This document shows positions 27,597 through 36,020 of a stretch of 64,000 nucleotides of DNA, one piece after another; within the stretch, counting starts at the first letter, position 1; each line of letters starts with the position of its first letter. Source of the DNA: Salinicola lusitanus (GTDB lineage: Bacteria; Pseudomonadota; Gammaproteobacteria; Pseudomonadales; Halomonadaceae); contig NZ_PZJM01000015.1 of NCBI RefSeq assembly GCF_003206045.1, forward strand, positions 100,802 through 164,801, read 5' to 3'. Below the pieces are notes generated by a model. The model saw only the letters and a program-made list of their open reading frames with translations, was not told where the DNA came from and did no database searches. A program made the position numbers and the translations under genes.

Positions 27597-28721
27597 ATGC
27601 AAGCGACATGGAAGGATGGCAATCGATTCGAACTGCTGCCGGAAGGCAAGCGCTTCTGGCCGGCCATGCGGGAAGCCATCGAGGGCGCCCGCCACCGCTT
27701 GTGGGTCGAGCTCTACTTGATGGAATCGGGAACGCTGGCAGACCGCTTCATCGAGCTGCTGGTCGCGGCAGTGGCCCGCGGTGTCGAGGTCAAGCTGATG
27801 CTCGACGGCGTGGGAAGCATGGGGTTGTCGCGCAGCGATCGGCAGCGGTTGCGCGAAGGCGGCGTCGAGCTGCGGTTCTTCAACCCGCTGTCGGTGACGC
27901 GGCTGGGCGGCAATCTGATGCGCGATCATCGCAAGCTGGTGATCGTCGACGGCGGCACCGCCTTCACCGGCGGGTTCGGGATCGTCGACGAGTTCATCGA
28001 CGCCTGGTACGAGGTCGCGGTGCGCATCCAGGGGCCGGTCGTCGAAGACTGGATGCGGCTGTTCGTCCACGTCTGGGACTCGCCGTTGACCCGGGGGGAG
28101 GGGGCCAGAACGCGCCTGGCATCGTCTCTGCAGGCCCTGCCGCCGCCCGCGCCGTCGGCCGACGGCATGCGCGGCCGAGCCATCTGGGGTCGAGGGCATC
28201 GCTATCAGGCCATTCGTGTCTCGCTGCAGAGCCGGATCGGCACCTCCCGCCGCCGGCTATGGCTGTGCACCCCGTACTTCGTGCCGACGCTCAGTCTTCG
28301 CCGCGCGCTGGCACGCGCGGCGCGGCGCGGTATCGATGTGCGCCTGCTGCTGGCCGGTGGCCATCACGACCATCCCGGTGTTCGTTACGCCGGTCAGCGA
28401 TTCTACGGCCGGCTGCTCAAGGCGGGGGTCAAGATTTACGAGTTTCAGCCCAATTTCATTCATGCCAAGTTCAGCGTGATCGACGATTGGGTTTCGCTGG
28501 GCTCGTGCAATTTCGACCACTGGAGCCTCCAGTGGAATCTCGAAGCCAATCAGGAGATCGACGACGCGGCGTTTGCCACCGAAGTGGCTCGGCTCTTCGA
28601 GCGCAACTTCGCTACCAGCCGGCGCATCGATGCCGCGAGCTGGGCGCAGCGCCCATGGTGGCAGCGGGCGAGAGAGTGGCTGTTCGGAACGCTCAACGCC
28701 TGGGTGACGCGTCTCAAGTAG
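27597..28721 (+). CDS. Cardiolipin synthase-like phospholipase D family protein
   Basis: The 374-residue product has two HKD phospholipase D motifs: H111 in HRKLVIVDGG and H289 in HAKFSVIDDW, both followed by the expected GS/GG segments (FTGGFG, SLGSCNFD). It lacks the N-terminal membrane segments of ClsA, so it is closest in layout to the shorter ClsB type, which forms cardiolipin or exchanges headgroups. GGGAGG at 27583-27588 lies 8 nt before ATG 27597; the frame extends far upstream antisense to plsB and that part is rejected. It shares a 128-bp divergent promoter region with plsB. Confidence 0.87.
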   Translation: MQATWKDGNRFELLPEGKRFWPAMREAIEGARHRLWVELYLMESGTLADRFIELLVAAVARGVEVKLMLDGVGSMGLSRSDRQRLREGGVELRFFNPLSVTRLGGNLMRDHRKLVIVDGGTAFTGGFGIVDEFIDAWYEVAVRIQGPVVEDWMRLFVHVWDSPLTRGEGARTRLASSLQALPPPAPSADGMRGRAIWGRGHRYQAIRVSLQSRIGTSRRRLWLCTPYFVPTLSLRRALARAARRGIDVRLLLAGGHHDHPGVRYAGQRFYGRLLKAGVKIYEFQPNFIHAKFSVIDDWVSLGSCNFDHWSLQWNLEANQEIDDAAFATEVARLFERNFATSRRIDAASWAQRPWWQRAREWLFGTLNAWVTRLK

Positions 28722-28733
28722 GCCTCGACGAAT

Positions 28734-29399
28734 TCAGCGCTTGCCGCCGCGCTTGCCGCTTCCGGCACGCTTCTTCGTGGCACTGCCCTTGCCTTTCGGC
28801 GGCTCCGGCGGGACCCGGAAATGCAGGTAGAGATCGAGCGTCAGCTCGGCCAGTTGCCCGGCAAGGGCGGAAAACTGCGCTTCGTCGGCCACCAGCTCCG
28901 CCATTTCGGGCTCATCGTCGAACAGCCCGGACAGCGCCATGAACGGCAGCAGCAGGGCGGCGACATGGGCTTCGTCCTGGGAGAACCATGCCGCCTCGTC
29001 CACGAACACGCCTTGCATGAAGCCCGCGCACCAGTCCTCGATGGCGGCGACCATCTCTCCGTCCTCGTCCAGTTCCGTATCGAAAGGCAGTTCGATCCGG
29101 TGGCCACGCTCCATGATGCTGCCGGCGTTGGTCTTGAGCGCTTCGAGCAGGCCCCGGATCTCGTCGCGCTCGGTGGCATCCGCGAACGGCGGTTCGCCCT
29201 CGAACAGCTCGGCGAGCCAGACGTCCGGGGGGATCTGGCCGGGAGAGACCGCCAGCGCGACCAGATAGCCGTGCGCGCCGATCAGATCGGGCGCTTCCTC
29301 GCCGAGGTGTTCGGAGGCCAGGTAATCGTCGAGCCTGGCCAGGGCGTCATCGTCCAAGGGCGACTGGCTGTCGATGGCGTCATCCTGGGCTTCGGGCAT
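28734..29399 (-). CDS. UPF0149 (YgfB/YecA) family protein with basic tail
   Basis: The 221-residue product has the UPF0149 fold pattern: LDDYLASEHL near the start, then GAHGYLVALAVSPGQI and the conserved DWCAGFMQGVFVDEAAW segment. It ends in a lysine/arginine-rich tail (about the last 20 residues) and lacks a C-terminal SEC-C zinc motif. UPF0149 proteins are poorly understood; YgfB in Pseudomonas affects antibiotic resistance gene expression. The body is strongly acidic, the tail strongly basic, suggesting nucleic acid or ribosome contact. It diverges from the sprT-like gene over 70 bp and converges on the cardiolipin-synthase-like gene. Confidence 0.8.
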   Translation of the reverse strand: MPEAQDDAIDSQSPLDDDALARLDDYLASEHLGEEAPDLIGAHGYLVALAVSPGQIPPDVWLAELFEGEPPFADATERDEIRGLLEALKTNAGSIMERGHRIELPFDTELDEDGEMVAAIEDWCAGFMQGVFVDEAAWFSQDEAHVAALLLPFMALSGLFDDEPEMAELVADEAQFSALAGQLAELTLDLYLHFRVPPEPPKGKGSATKKRAGSGKRGGKR

Positions 29400-29469
29400 G
29401 TCACTCTCCGGGACGTGATGGCGTTGGCGGGCTGGACGCCCGTGACTGTCGTCGGCATTCTATCACCCC

Positions 29470-30045
29470 ATGACGAATCTGCGTTCCTCCTCTCCCGCCC
29501 CGGCACTCGGGGAAAGCGATGCCCAGGCGCTGGATGCGCTCGACCCGGCCGCGCTCGAAAGACGGCTCTTGTGCCAAGCGGATGCGGCCTGGCAACTGGC
29601 GCGGGAGGTACACCCGGCGCTGCCCCGGCCGCGGATCTGGTTCGATCTGCGCGGACGCAGCGCTGGGCAGGCCCACTACCAGCGTGGCGGGCTGCGCTTC
29701 AACCGGACACTGCTGCAGGAGAATCGGCAGGCTTTCATCGACGAGATCGTGCCTCATGAGATGGCCCACTGGCTGGTGTTCCATCTCGAGGAGGGGAGGC
29801 AGGCCCGCCCCCACGGACACGAGTGGAAGACGGTGATGCGAAACCTGTACGGTCTGGCGCCAGTCGTCACCCATCGCTTCGACGTGGCGCTTGCCAGTCC
29901 CGCGCCCTATCTCTATCGCTGCCGTTGCGAGACAGTGCACCGTTTTACCGGTCGTCGCCATTCTCAGGTACTGAAGGGCAGCCGCTATCGCTGCCGTCAC
30001 TGCCGGGCGCCGCTGCGCTTTGCCCACCGGGAAACCCCCGAGTAG
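29470..30045 (+). CDS. sprT: SprT-like zinc metalloprotease family protein
   Basis: The 191-residue product has the zincin motif HEMAH (H96, E97, H100) and a C-terminal zinc ribbon: the CRC pair near residue 152 and CRHC near 175, in the context YRCRCETVHRFTGRR and YRCRHCRAP. This is the SprT domain found in eukaryotic Spartan proteases; in bacteria the role is not established. The length fits the family. It is followed by a 232-bp gap before acs and appears to be a single-gene unit. Confidence 0.87.
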   Translation: MTNLRSSSPAPALGESDAQALDALDPAALERRLLCQADAAWQLAREVHPALPRPRIWFDLRGRSAGQAHYQRGGLRFNRTLLQENRQAFIDEIVPHEMAHWLVFHLEEGRQARPHGHEWKTVMRNLYGLAPVVTHRFDVALASPAPYLYRCRCETVHRFTGRRHSQVLKGSRYRCRHCRAPLRFAHRETPE

Positions 30046-30277
30046 CGCGTCCGCTGTCCGGGCTGACGCGAACCCCCTCCGCCAATCTCTCCTCCATCGC
30101 CGCGCCGACGGGATGGCGCGATAGTGCAAGTTGATCGAAACTCGGTGCTACGAAGGTCTAATAGGGGGTGGCCGGTGCCGCCGTTATATGCTGACTGACC
30201 GCGCAGGCGAGGGTCTATCACATTGAGTCGACTAGGCTTTCATCGTCGAATGGGTTCGAACGAAGGGGGATTGGAGC

Positions 30278-32230
30278 ATGAGCGAACAGCAGCGCATATA
30301 TCCTGTCGATGAGCGCTTGGCAGCCGATGCCTGGATCGATCGCGATCGTTACCAGAAGCTCTATCGCCAGTCGGTGGAAGACCCCGAGGGGTTCTGGCGG
30401 GAACAGGCCGACAGCCTGAGCTGGAGCAAGAAGCCTGCCACCATCAAGAATACGTCGTTCGCCTCCGATAACGTCGATATCCGCTGGTTCGAGGATGGCG
30501 AGCTCAATGTCGCCCATAACTGCCTCGATCGACATCTGGACTCCCGCGGCGATCAGCCGGCGATCATCTGGGAAGGCGACGACCCCGAAGATCACAAGAC
30601 CATCTCCTATCGTGAGCTGCATCAGCGCGTGTCGCAGCTCGCCAATGGCCTCAAGTCCCTGGGCGTCAAAAAGGGCGACACGGTCACGCTGTACATGCCG
30701 ATGGTACCGGAAGCGGCCATGGCGATGCTGGCGTGTGCCCGGATCGGTGCGGTGCATTCGGTGGTGTTCGGCGGGTTCTCCCCGGATGCCTTGGCGGGAC
30801 GTATCGTCGACTCCCAGTCTCGCGTCGTGATCACCGCCGACGAGTCGGTACGCGGTGGCAAGCAGGTGCCGCTCAAGGACAACGTCGACGCGGCGTTGAC
30901 CCGGGAAGGCACCGATGTGGTCGAGTCGGTGCTGGTCGTCCGGCGCACCGGCGGTGACATCCAGTGGCACGAGGGCCGCGACCGTTGGTTCGACGATGTC
31001 GTCGATCAGCAACCCACCGATTGCCCCGCCGAGACGATGAACGCCGAGGACCCGCTGTTCATCCTCTACACCTCGGGCTCGACGGGAACGCCAAAAGGGT
31101 TGAAGCACACCTCAGGCGGTTATCTTCTCTATGCCGCACTGACCCATCGCACGGTCTTCGATTACCACGAGGGCGAGGTCTACTGGTGCGCCGCCGATGT
31201 CGGCTGGATCACGGGGCACAGCTATATCGTCTATGGACCGCTGGCCAACGGTGCCACCACGCTGATGTTCGAGGGCGTGCCGACGTATCCGTCCCATGGG
31301 CGAATCGGCCAGATCGTGGACAAGCACAATGTCTCGATCCTCTACACGTCGCCGACGGCGATTCGTTCGCTGATGGCGCATGGCGAGCACATCATGGACG
31401 ACAGTCGGCGCGACTCGCTGCGGATCCTCGGCTCGGTCGGGGAGCCGATCAATCCGGAGGCCTGGGACTGGTTCTATCGTGTCGTCGGCAACTCTCGTTG
31501 CCCGATCATGGACACCTGGTGGCAGACCGAGACCGGCGGCCACATGATCACGCCGATGCCGGGCGCGACCGACCTCAAGCCGGGGTGCGCGACCAAGCCG
31601 TTCTTCGGCGTTCAGCCGGCACTGGTCGACAACGATGGCAAGCGTCTGGAAGGCGCCACCGATGGCAATCTGGTGATTCTCGACTCCTGGCCCGGACAGG
31701 CCCGCTCGATCTGGAACAACCACGACCGCTTCGTGCAGACCTACTTCTCTACCTACGAAGGCGTCTACTTCACCGGTGATGGCTGCCGTCGCGACGAGGA
31801 TGGCGACTACTGGATCACCGGGCGCATCGACGACGTCCTGAATGTGTCCGGCCACCGCATGGGTACGGCGGAGATCGAGTCTTCCCTGGTCGCGCACCAG
31901 GATGTGGCGGAGGCGGCCGTGGTCGGTTACCCGCACGACATCAAGGGCCAGGGCATCTACGTCTACGTCACGCTCAATGACGACGTCGAGCCCAGCGACG
32001 AATTGAAGCAGGAGCTCAAGCAGTGGGTGCGCAAGGATATTGGCCCCATCGCCACCCCTGACGTGATCCAGTGGGCACCGGGGCTACCGAAGACCCGTTC
32101 CGGCAAGATCATGCGTCGCATCCTGCGCAAGATCGCCGCGAACGAGTGCGACGGTCTGGGCGACACCTCGACACTGGCCGATCCGGGGGTCGTGGAAGAT
32201 CTGATCGAACATCGTCATGTTCGCACCTGA
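30278..32230 (+). CDS. acs: Acetyl-CoA synthetase
   Basis: Acs activates acetate to acetyl-CoA through acetyl-AMP. The 650-residue product (E. coli 652) has the AMP-binding P-loop [11 protein letters not shown] (about 264-274), [10 protein letters not shown], the hinge [22 protein letters not shown] and the conserved lysine K610 in [10 protein letters not shown], the usual site of regulatory acetylation. GGGGGATTGGAG precedes ATG 30278. The adjacent LuxR-type response regulator belongs to the group that controls acs in Pseudomonas and Vibrio. Acetate use would call on pckA for gluconeogenesis. Confidence 0.96.
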   Translation: MSEQQRIYPVDERLAADAWIDRDRYQKLYRQSVEDPEGFWREQADSLSWSKKPATIKNTSFASDNVDIRWFEDGELNVAHNCLDRHLDSRGDQPAIIWEGDDPEDHKTISYRELHQRVSQLANGLKSLGVKKGDTVTLYMPMVPEAAMAMLACARIGAVHSVVFGGFSPDALAGRIVDSQSRVVITADESVRGGKQVPLKDNVDAALTREGTDVVESVLVVRRTGGDIQWHEGRDRWFDDVVDQQPTDCPAETMNAEDPLFILYTSGSTGTPKGLKHTSGGYLLYAALTHRTVFDYHEGEVYWCAADVGWITGHSYIVYGPLANGATTLMFEGVPTYPSHGRIGQIVDKHNVSILYTSPTAIRSLMAHGEHIMDDSRRDSLRILGSVGEPINPEAWDWFYRVVGNSRCPIMDTWWQTETGGHMITPMPGATDLKPGCATKPFFGVQPALVDNDGKRLEGATDGNLVILDSWPGQARSIWNNHDRFVQTYFSTYEGVYFTGDGCRRDEDGDYWITGRIDDVLNVSGHRMGTAEIESSLVAHQDVAEAAVVGYPHDIKGQGIYVYVTLNDDVEPSDELKQELKQWVRKDIGPIATPDVIQWAPGLPKTRSGKIMRRILRKIAANECDGLGDTSTLADPGVVEDLIEHRHVRT

Positions 32231-32618
32231 AACGATCTGCCCGGGATTAGAGGCGCGTGGCTTTTTCGATCGGCAAGGTAACAACTATATGACTAGTTGA
32301 TATGAGCCATGATAGCTTATTTTGACTGATGATTATCGTTCGGTCGTCTTGAAAGAGGCTTTCCTCACGGTGCTTTTGCTGCCACTCCTGAGGGAGGGAA
32401 GCGCGCCAGCTTTCCGAGACGACCGAACTTTTTTTAGCCGCTCGGCACGTTCCCACCTACGGATTATCGCGGGATTTTTTCCGCGTTGATTTGAGGCTTG
32501 GGATTCCACGATCGCATGGGGTAACATGCCGTTAATCGATAGTTGGATTATTTTGTCCAGATGGCGATAGTGAACCGGCTATCTCGCCACATATCTCGAC
32601 AGCGCCGGAGGAGAATCA
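32231..32618 (+). other. Non-coding, AT-rich gap between acs and the response regulator
   Basis: This 388-bp stretch has no credible gene and is distinctly more AT-rich than the surroundings. It holds a short AACTA-N6-TAGTT palindrome (32283-32298), then a long inverted repeat ending in T residues (32338-32435), then about 180 bp that should contain the response-regulator promoter. GGAGGAG lies just upstream of the ATG at 32619. Confidence 0.5.
32338..32435 (+). ncRNA. Candidate structured RNA or attenuator ending in poly-T
   Basis: A perfect 12-bp pair, GTTCGGTCGTCT (32338-32349) with AGACGACCGAAC (32417-32428), encloses 67 nt and is followed at once by seven T residues (32429-32435). The enclosed part can form further pairs, for example GCTTTCCTC against GAGGGAGGGAAGC. 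This is the shape of an intrinsic terminator capping a branched RNA, so it may be a small RNA, the leader attenuator of the downstream regulator, or an unusually long acs terminator. The weak TTGATA at 32297 is the only promoter hint. Confidence 0.4.
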
Positions 32619-33284
32619 ATGGCTTTTGCCCAGAAATTCATCGTTGCCGATGACCACCCACTCTTCCGGGCGGCGCTCAATCAGGCATTGCGTCAGGTGT
32701 CGCCGCAAGCGGAAATCGTCGAGGCGGATACCATGGAAGCGACGACGGAGGTCGTCACCCGCCACCCCGATGCCGATCTGATCCTGCTTGACCTGCACAT
32801 GCCCGGCGCTCACGGGTTTTCAGGGCTGATCCAGCTTCGCGGGCAGATGCCGGATATTCCGGTGACCGTGGTATCGGGCAGTGAAGAGGTGGATGTCGTT
32901 CGTCGCGCCATCGACTACGGTGCCTCGGGTTTCATTCCCAAGTCCGCTTCGCTGGACACCATTGCCGAAGCCATTGGCGAAGTGCTCAAGGGGGAAGTCT
33001 GGTTGCCCCCGGAACTGGCCGATGCCATGGGGGAGGGGAGCGAGGAAGATGCCCGCTTCGCCGAGGCGATCGCGTCACTGACGCCGCAGCAGTTTCGGGT
33101 GCTCAACATGTTGACGGAAGGTCTGCTCAACAAGCAGATCGCCTACGAGCTCAACGTGTCGGAGGCGACCATCAAGGCACACGTGACCGCGATATTGCGC
33201 AAGTTGGGGGTGCACTCTCGAACTCAGGCCGTCATCGCCGCCCAGAAGTTGGAGATCGAACCACCCAAGGTGACCGACAACTGA
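32619..33284 (+). CDS. LuxR-type response regulator, CrbR/ErdR-like
   Basis: The 221-residue product has an N-terminal receiver domain (acidic pair D11-D12, phospho-acceptor D58 in LILLDLHMPG, conserved lysine in FIPKSA) and a C-terminal LuxR helix-turn-helix (LNKQIAYELNVSEATIKAHV, about 170-190). Its place directly after acs matches the CrbR/ErdR regulators, which respond to acetate or ethanol with the sensor CrbS/MxtR and activate acs. No histidine kinase gene lies nearby, so the sensor must be encoded elsewhere. Orthology to CrbR is inferred from fold and neighbourhood. Confidence 0.85.
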   Translation: MAFAQKFIVADDHPLFRAALNQALRQVSPQAEIVEADTMEATTEVVTRHPDADLILLDLHMPGAHGFSGLIQLRGQMPDIPVTVVSGSEEVDVVRRAIDYGASGFIPKSASLDTIAEAIGEVLKGEVWLPPELADAMGEGSEEDARFAEAIASLTPQQFRVLNMLTEGLLNKQIAYELNVSEATIKAHVTAILRKLGVHSRTQAVIAAQKLEIEPPKVTDN

Positions 33285-33310
33285 GACCCTTGTCTTCTGG
33301 GGTTTTTCGA

Positions 33311-33344
33311 GGCCGTCGCATCCCCCGGGATCGGCGGCTTTATT
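33311..33344 (+). terminator. Probable terminator of the response regulator gene
   Basis: GCCGTCGCATCCC pairs imperfectly with GGGATCGGCGGC (one mismatch and one bulge) and is followed by TTTATTGTTT. It lies 27 bp past the stop. Confidence 0.6.
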
Positions 33345-33355
33345 GTTTCAGAGTT

Positions 33356-34099
33356 TCAGAGCGAATTCCCCGTGCCTGGGCTAGCGGGCGTGGGATGCAT
33401 TGAATGGCAAGTCGCTATCGCCGCGAGTCCCGTGTCGCCATCTTCGATCGAGGCTCGTGATCGTTCGGCGGGGACCGCCCTGGCCCGATGGAGTGCCTGT
33501 CCCATCAGCAGCAGTTCGATGCTCGCGAACAGCAGCAGACTGTAGCCGGTCAGCTCCGTTATCTCTTCCGCCGCATCCTTGACGATCCGTAGATAGTGCT
33601 CGCCCATCAAGGCGTGCCACAGTTCGCTACGCCCGTAGAGACGCGAAAATACGTAGGTGGTCAGGAAACCACCCGCGAACAGCCCAAAGCCCAGACTGTT
33701 GCTGACTTGCGCGAACTCCTCGAGAAAGTCGCGGCGAGCCCGGATCGTGGCGAAGATCGCCGGCAGCCCGACCAGTGCAACCAGACACTCCCATGCCCCA
33801 TCGAAAACGTAGGTATCCAGCCACAGGTCGTTTTCGCGAATCAGCGACACCGTGAAGAAAGCCCCCATCAGCAGGCTGATCGAGCGCAGCACCCGGTAGC
33901 GATAACGTAGAAATCCCATCACGATGGCGCAGATCAGCAGCAGCAGCGCCTGGGTCAGTTCGGTCAGTGACGTCTCGCTGAAGTCGGGGGCTCCAGCATG
34001 CCTGGCATCGATCATCAGCACCGCTTGCATGAGCCCCGCGAGAAGGATGATGTAAGCGCCCGCTCTTGCAGAAACGGCGCCAAAGGAGAACCTGGTCAT
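33356..34099 (-). CDS. Uncharacterised multi-pass membrane protein
   Basis: I do not recognise this 247-residue product. It has about six hydrophobic segments (roughly residues 12-30, 48-68, 72-90, 103-120, 140-158 and 188-208), charged cytoplasmic-type loops (FLRYRYRVLR, IRARRDFLEE) and a non-hydrophobic C-terminus with a single cysteine. No catalytic motif is visible. The start ATG at 34099 has only a weak upstream site. It converges on the response regulator and is separated from the GlcG-like gene upstream by 91 AT-rich bp containing a CTTAAG direct repeat, so it may be read with its own promoter. Confidence 0.6.
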   Translation of the reverse strand: MTRFSFGAVSARAGAYIILLAGLMQAVLMIDARHAGAPDFSETSLTELTQALLLLICAIVMGFLRYRYRVLRSISLLMGAFFTVSLIRENDLWLDTYVFDGAWECLVALVGLPAIFATIRARRDFLEEFAQVSNSLGFGLFAGGFLTTYVFSRLYGRSELWHALMGEHYLRIVKDAAEEITELTGYSLLLFASIELLLMGQALHRARAVPAERSRASIEDGDTGLAAIATCHSMHPTPASPGTGNSL

Positions 34100-34190
34100 A
34101 TTCCATGTCTGCCAGAAATTGATAGCCGGCTAAGAATATCAGGCTTAAGTTTCTTAAGGAACGGGCTGACCTTCTTTTTTTAAGCTTTTC

Positions 34191-34652
34191 TTAATCTTTT
34201 GGGGCGAGTCCCACCCCCAGATCGGCCGCTTCGATGCCTGTGATGGCGGCCTTCTCGTCATTCTCGGAGCTGTCCCCGCTGACGCCGACCGCGCCGATGA
34301 CGCGCTCCTGCGGGTCGAGAATCAGCACGCCCCCGGCAACGGGAATGAACTCCCCCTGGGATGCCGCCGCAACGGCCGAGAGGAACGCCGGGCGCGACTC
34401 GTTGCGCTGACCGATGGTTCCGCTGGAAACACCGTAGCCCAGCGCCGCCCTGGCTTTGCCATGCGCTACCGCCAGGCGCAGCGTGGCGCAGCCGTCGGCT
34501 CTGTCGCAGCTCAGCGGGTGTCCGCTGGTATCCATCACCGTTACGGTGATGGGGTTCATCGCCTCTGACGCGGCATAGGCCAGAGCGGCGTCAATGATGC
34601 GACGAGCCTGGGTCAGCGACAGGGTCTGGTGAGTCGGGTAGACGTTACGCAT
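34191..34652 (-). CDS. GlcG/HbpS-like protein
   Basis: The 153-residue product belongs to the GlcG/HbpS family (DUF336): LTQARRIIDAALAYA, VTVMDTSGHPL, the GKARAALGYG segment and GGVLILDPQERVIGAVGVSGD. HbpS of Streptomyces binds heme, and GlcG is found in glycolate operons, but the family's general role is unclear. Such genes often sit in cobalamin, diol or organic-acid catabolic clusters. AAAAAGGAG lies 8 nt before ATG 34652; an ATG at 34685 would add 11 Lys-rich residues and is less likely. It diverges from the GntR gene and probably belongs to the TRAP/CoA cluster. Confidence 0.82.
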   Translation of the reverse strand: MRNVYPTHQTLSLTQARRIIDAALAYAASEAMNPITVTVMDTSGHPLSCDRADGCATLRLAVAHGKARAALGYGVSSGTIGQRNESRPAFLSAVAAASQGEFIPVAGGVLILDPQERVIGAVGVSGDSSENDEKAAITGIEAADLGVGLAPKD

Positions 34653-34756
34653 TCCATCGTTCTCCTTTTTCTGTTTTGTATTCATAATTCATTTTGGGTG
34701 GCGCTATCCATGCGCCATTGGGAGAATAGGGAAAACGAACCCGTCATGAGCGCCCC
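34653..34756 (+). promoter_or_regulatory. Divergent control region with GntR half-site
   Basis: Between glcG-like and gntR the sequence ATTCATAATTC (34680-34690) is identical to one half of the 20-bp palindrome at 35878-35897 in front of the TRAP genes. The shared element is probably the operator of the GntR regulator encoded next to it. Confidence 0.5.
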
Positions 34757-35431
34757 ATGATCAAGATTCAGCAGAGTACGCTATACGGCGAGGCGGCAGC
34801 CCGCATCCGGGACATGATCAATGAAGGTCAACTGCTTCCCGGCACCCGCATTCCCGAGAAAAAATTGTGCGAGCAGTTCGGCATTTCCCGAACGCCACTC
34901 CGGGAAGCGCTGAAGGTCCTGGCGTCCGAGGGCATGGTCGAACTCCTGCCCAACCGCGGCGCGCGAGTGGTGCGGTTGACCCGGCAGATGCTGGAAGAGA
35001 CCTACAGCGTGATGGGAGCCCTGGAGGGATTGTCCGGGGAGCTGGCCTGCCGTTACATCTCCGAAGCGGAGGTCGCCGATATTCAGGCGCTGCATTACCA
35101 GATGATGGCGCACTACAAGCGCAGGGAGATTCGTCCCTATTTCGAATTCAACCAGCGGATTCACGACGCGATCATGCTGGCATCTCGAAACGAGGTGCTG
35201 CGGGAGACTCACGCCAGCTTGAACTATCGAATTCAGCGTGTGCGATATGCCACCAACATGACCGATGAGTACTGGAAACAGGCCGTTGCCGACCACGAGG
35301 CCATGATCGACTGCTTGCTGGCCCGTGATGGCGAGCGCCTGGGCAGCATTCTCAGGGAACACTTGCGCCACAAGCTCGTGGTGGCGGCGGCTAGCGGCGT
35401 GATCGACGACGATCGCGTCGATTCCTACTGA
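34757..35431 (+). CDS. GntR family transcriptional regulator, FCD (FadR-type) subgroup
   Basis: The 224-residue product has an N-terminal winged helix-turn-helix (IPEKKLCEQFGISRTPLREALKVLASEGMVEL, split as usual around residues 35-65) and an all-helical FCD ligand domain with the metal-binding histidines expected in NQRIHDAI and ADHEAMI. FCD regulators usually repress organic-acid catabolic genes and are released by an acid or its CoA ester. It is flanked by the GlcG-like gene and the TRAP operon, and a site with its likely operator sequence lies in front of each. Confidence 0.88.
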   Translation: MIKIQQSTLYGEAAARIRDMINEGQLLPGTRIPEKKLCEQFGISRTPLREALKVLASEGMVELLPNRGARVVRLTRQMLEETYSVMGALEGLSGELACRYISEAEVADIQALHYQMMAHYKRREIRPYFEFNQRIHDAIMLASRNEVLRETHASLNYRIQRVRYATNMTDEYWKQAVADHEAMIDCLLARDGERLGSILREHLRHKLVVAAASGVIDDDRVDSY

Positions 35432-36020
35432 GTAGCAGTTCCACCGGGGCGCGCGAAGGCTGCCGGTACCCGGCCGGGCGGCACTGAAAGCCGGCCTCAT
35501 CCGTTCCCTACGGTGGTTCGCACCGCCATCCACGCCGGCCCGCTCCCACCGTCGGTCGGCTTTCATGTCGCGCTGTTTCCGCCGCCCATCGAGGTCTCAC
35601 CCGAGCCCTGGGTGGGGCGTATCCGATTCTGCTGCCGGTCTTCTTTTCTTCCTCTGTTGGCTCTCTCCCGACCCTGATCCCGGTCCCGATCCCGACCCCG
35701 ATCGAGGGTCGGTGAGTCGAACGGGATTGCCGCGAGTGTCGGCGTCGTTCATGACGAGCACTCGAATTGAATTCATTACCTCTTTGACCTCGCGTCAGGT
35801 CGGCGCCTCCCGGCGGCCAGGCCCATGGCGGTGGTGAGACTTTACGCCAATAGACAAATGTTGGATTGGTTGCAATTGAATTATGAATTCATAATTCGAT
35901 GGCGGGATCCCAAGGTGCTCGCGTTGCGGGGTATCGGCCGAGCGTTGCCAGGAGTCGGACGGCGCTTTCTCGGTCCATCGTTCAGGCGAGCCAATATAAA
36001 AAGACAGAAGGACGCCAGTG
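35432..36020 (+). promoter_or_regulatory. 589-bp control region upstream of the TRAP operon
   Basis: No convincing gene is present. The region holds a CCCGAT-type hexamer repeated six times (35667-35702), an inverted repeat GACCT-N6-AGGTC (35786-35801), an 8-bp palindrome TGAATTCA (35768-35775) and the 20-bp palindrome at 35878-35897. A promoter TTGGTT (35866-35871), 18 bp, CATAAT (35890-35895) would overlap that palindrome, fitting repression. The local GC content falls sharply after 35840. Confidence 0.5.
35878..35897. promoter_or_regulatory. Perfect 20-bp palindromic operator, probably for the GntR regulator
   Basis: GAATTATGAA followed by TTCATAATTC reads the same on both strands and covers the likely -10 box of the TRAP operon. 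Its half-sequence ATTCATAATTC recurs between the GlcG-like gene and gntR. Confidence 0.6.

Noticed and set aside
30046..30277. Sigma-54 promoter in front of acs
   Set aside because: TGGCCGGTGCCGCC near 30168 lacks the invariant GG/GC pair with a 10-bp spacing, so it is not a supportable -24/-12 site.
35565..35837. A 90-residue frame with PDPDPG repeats upstream of dctP
   Set aside because: It is created by the CCCGAT hexamer repeat; no ribosome site and no resemblance to a known protein.
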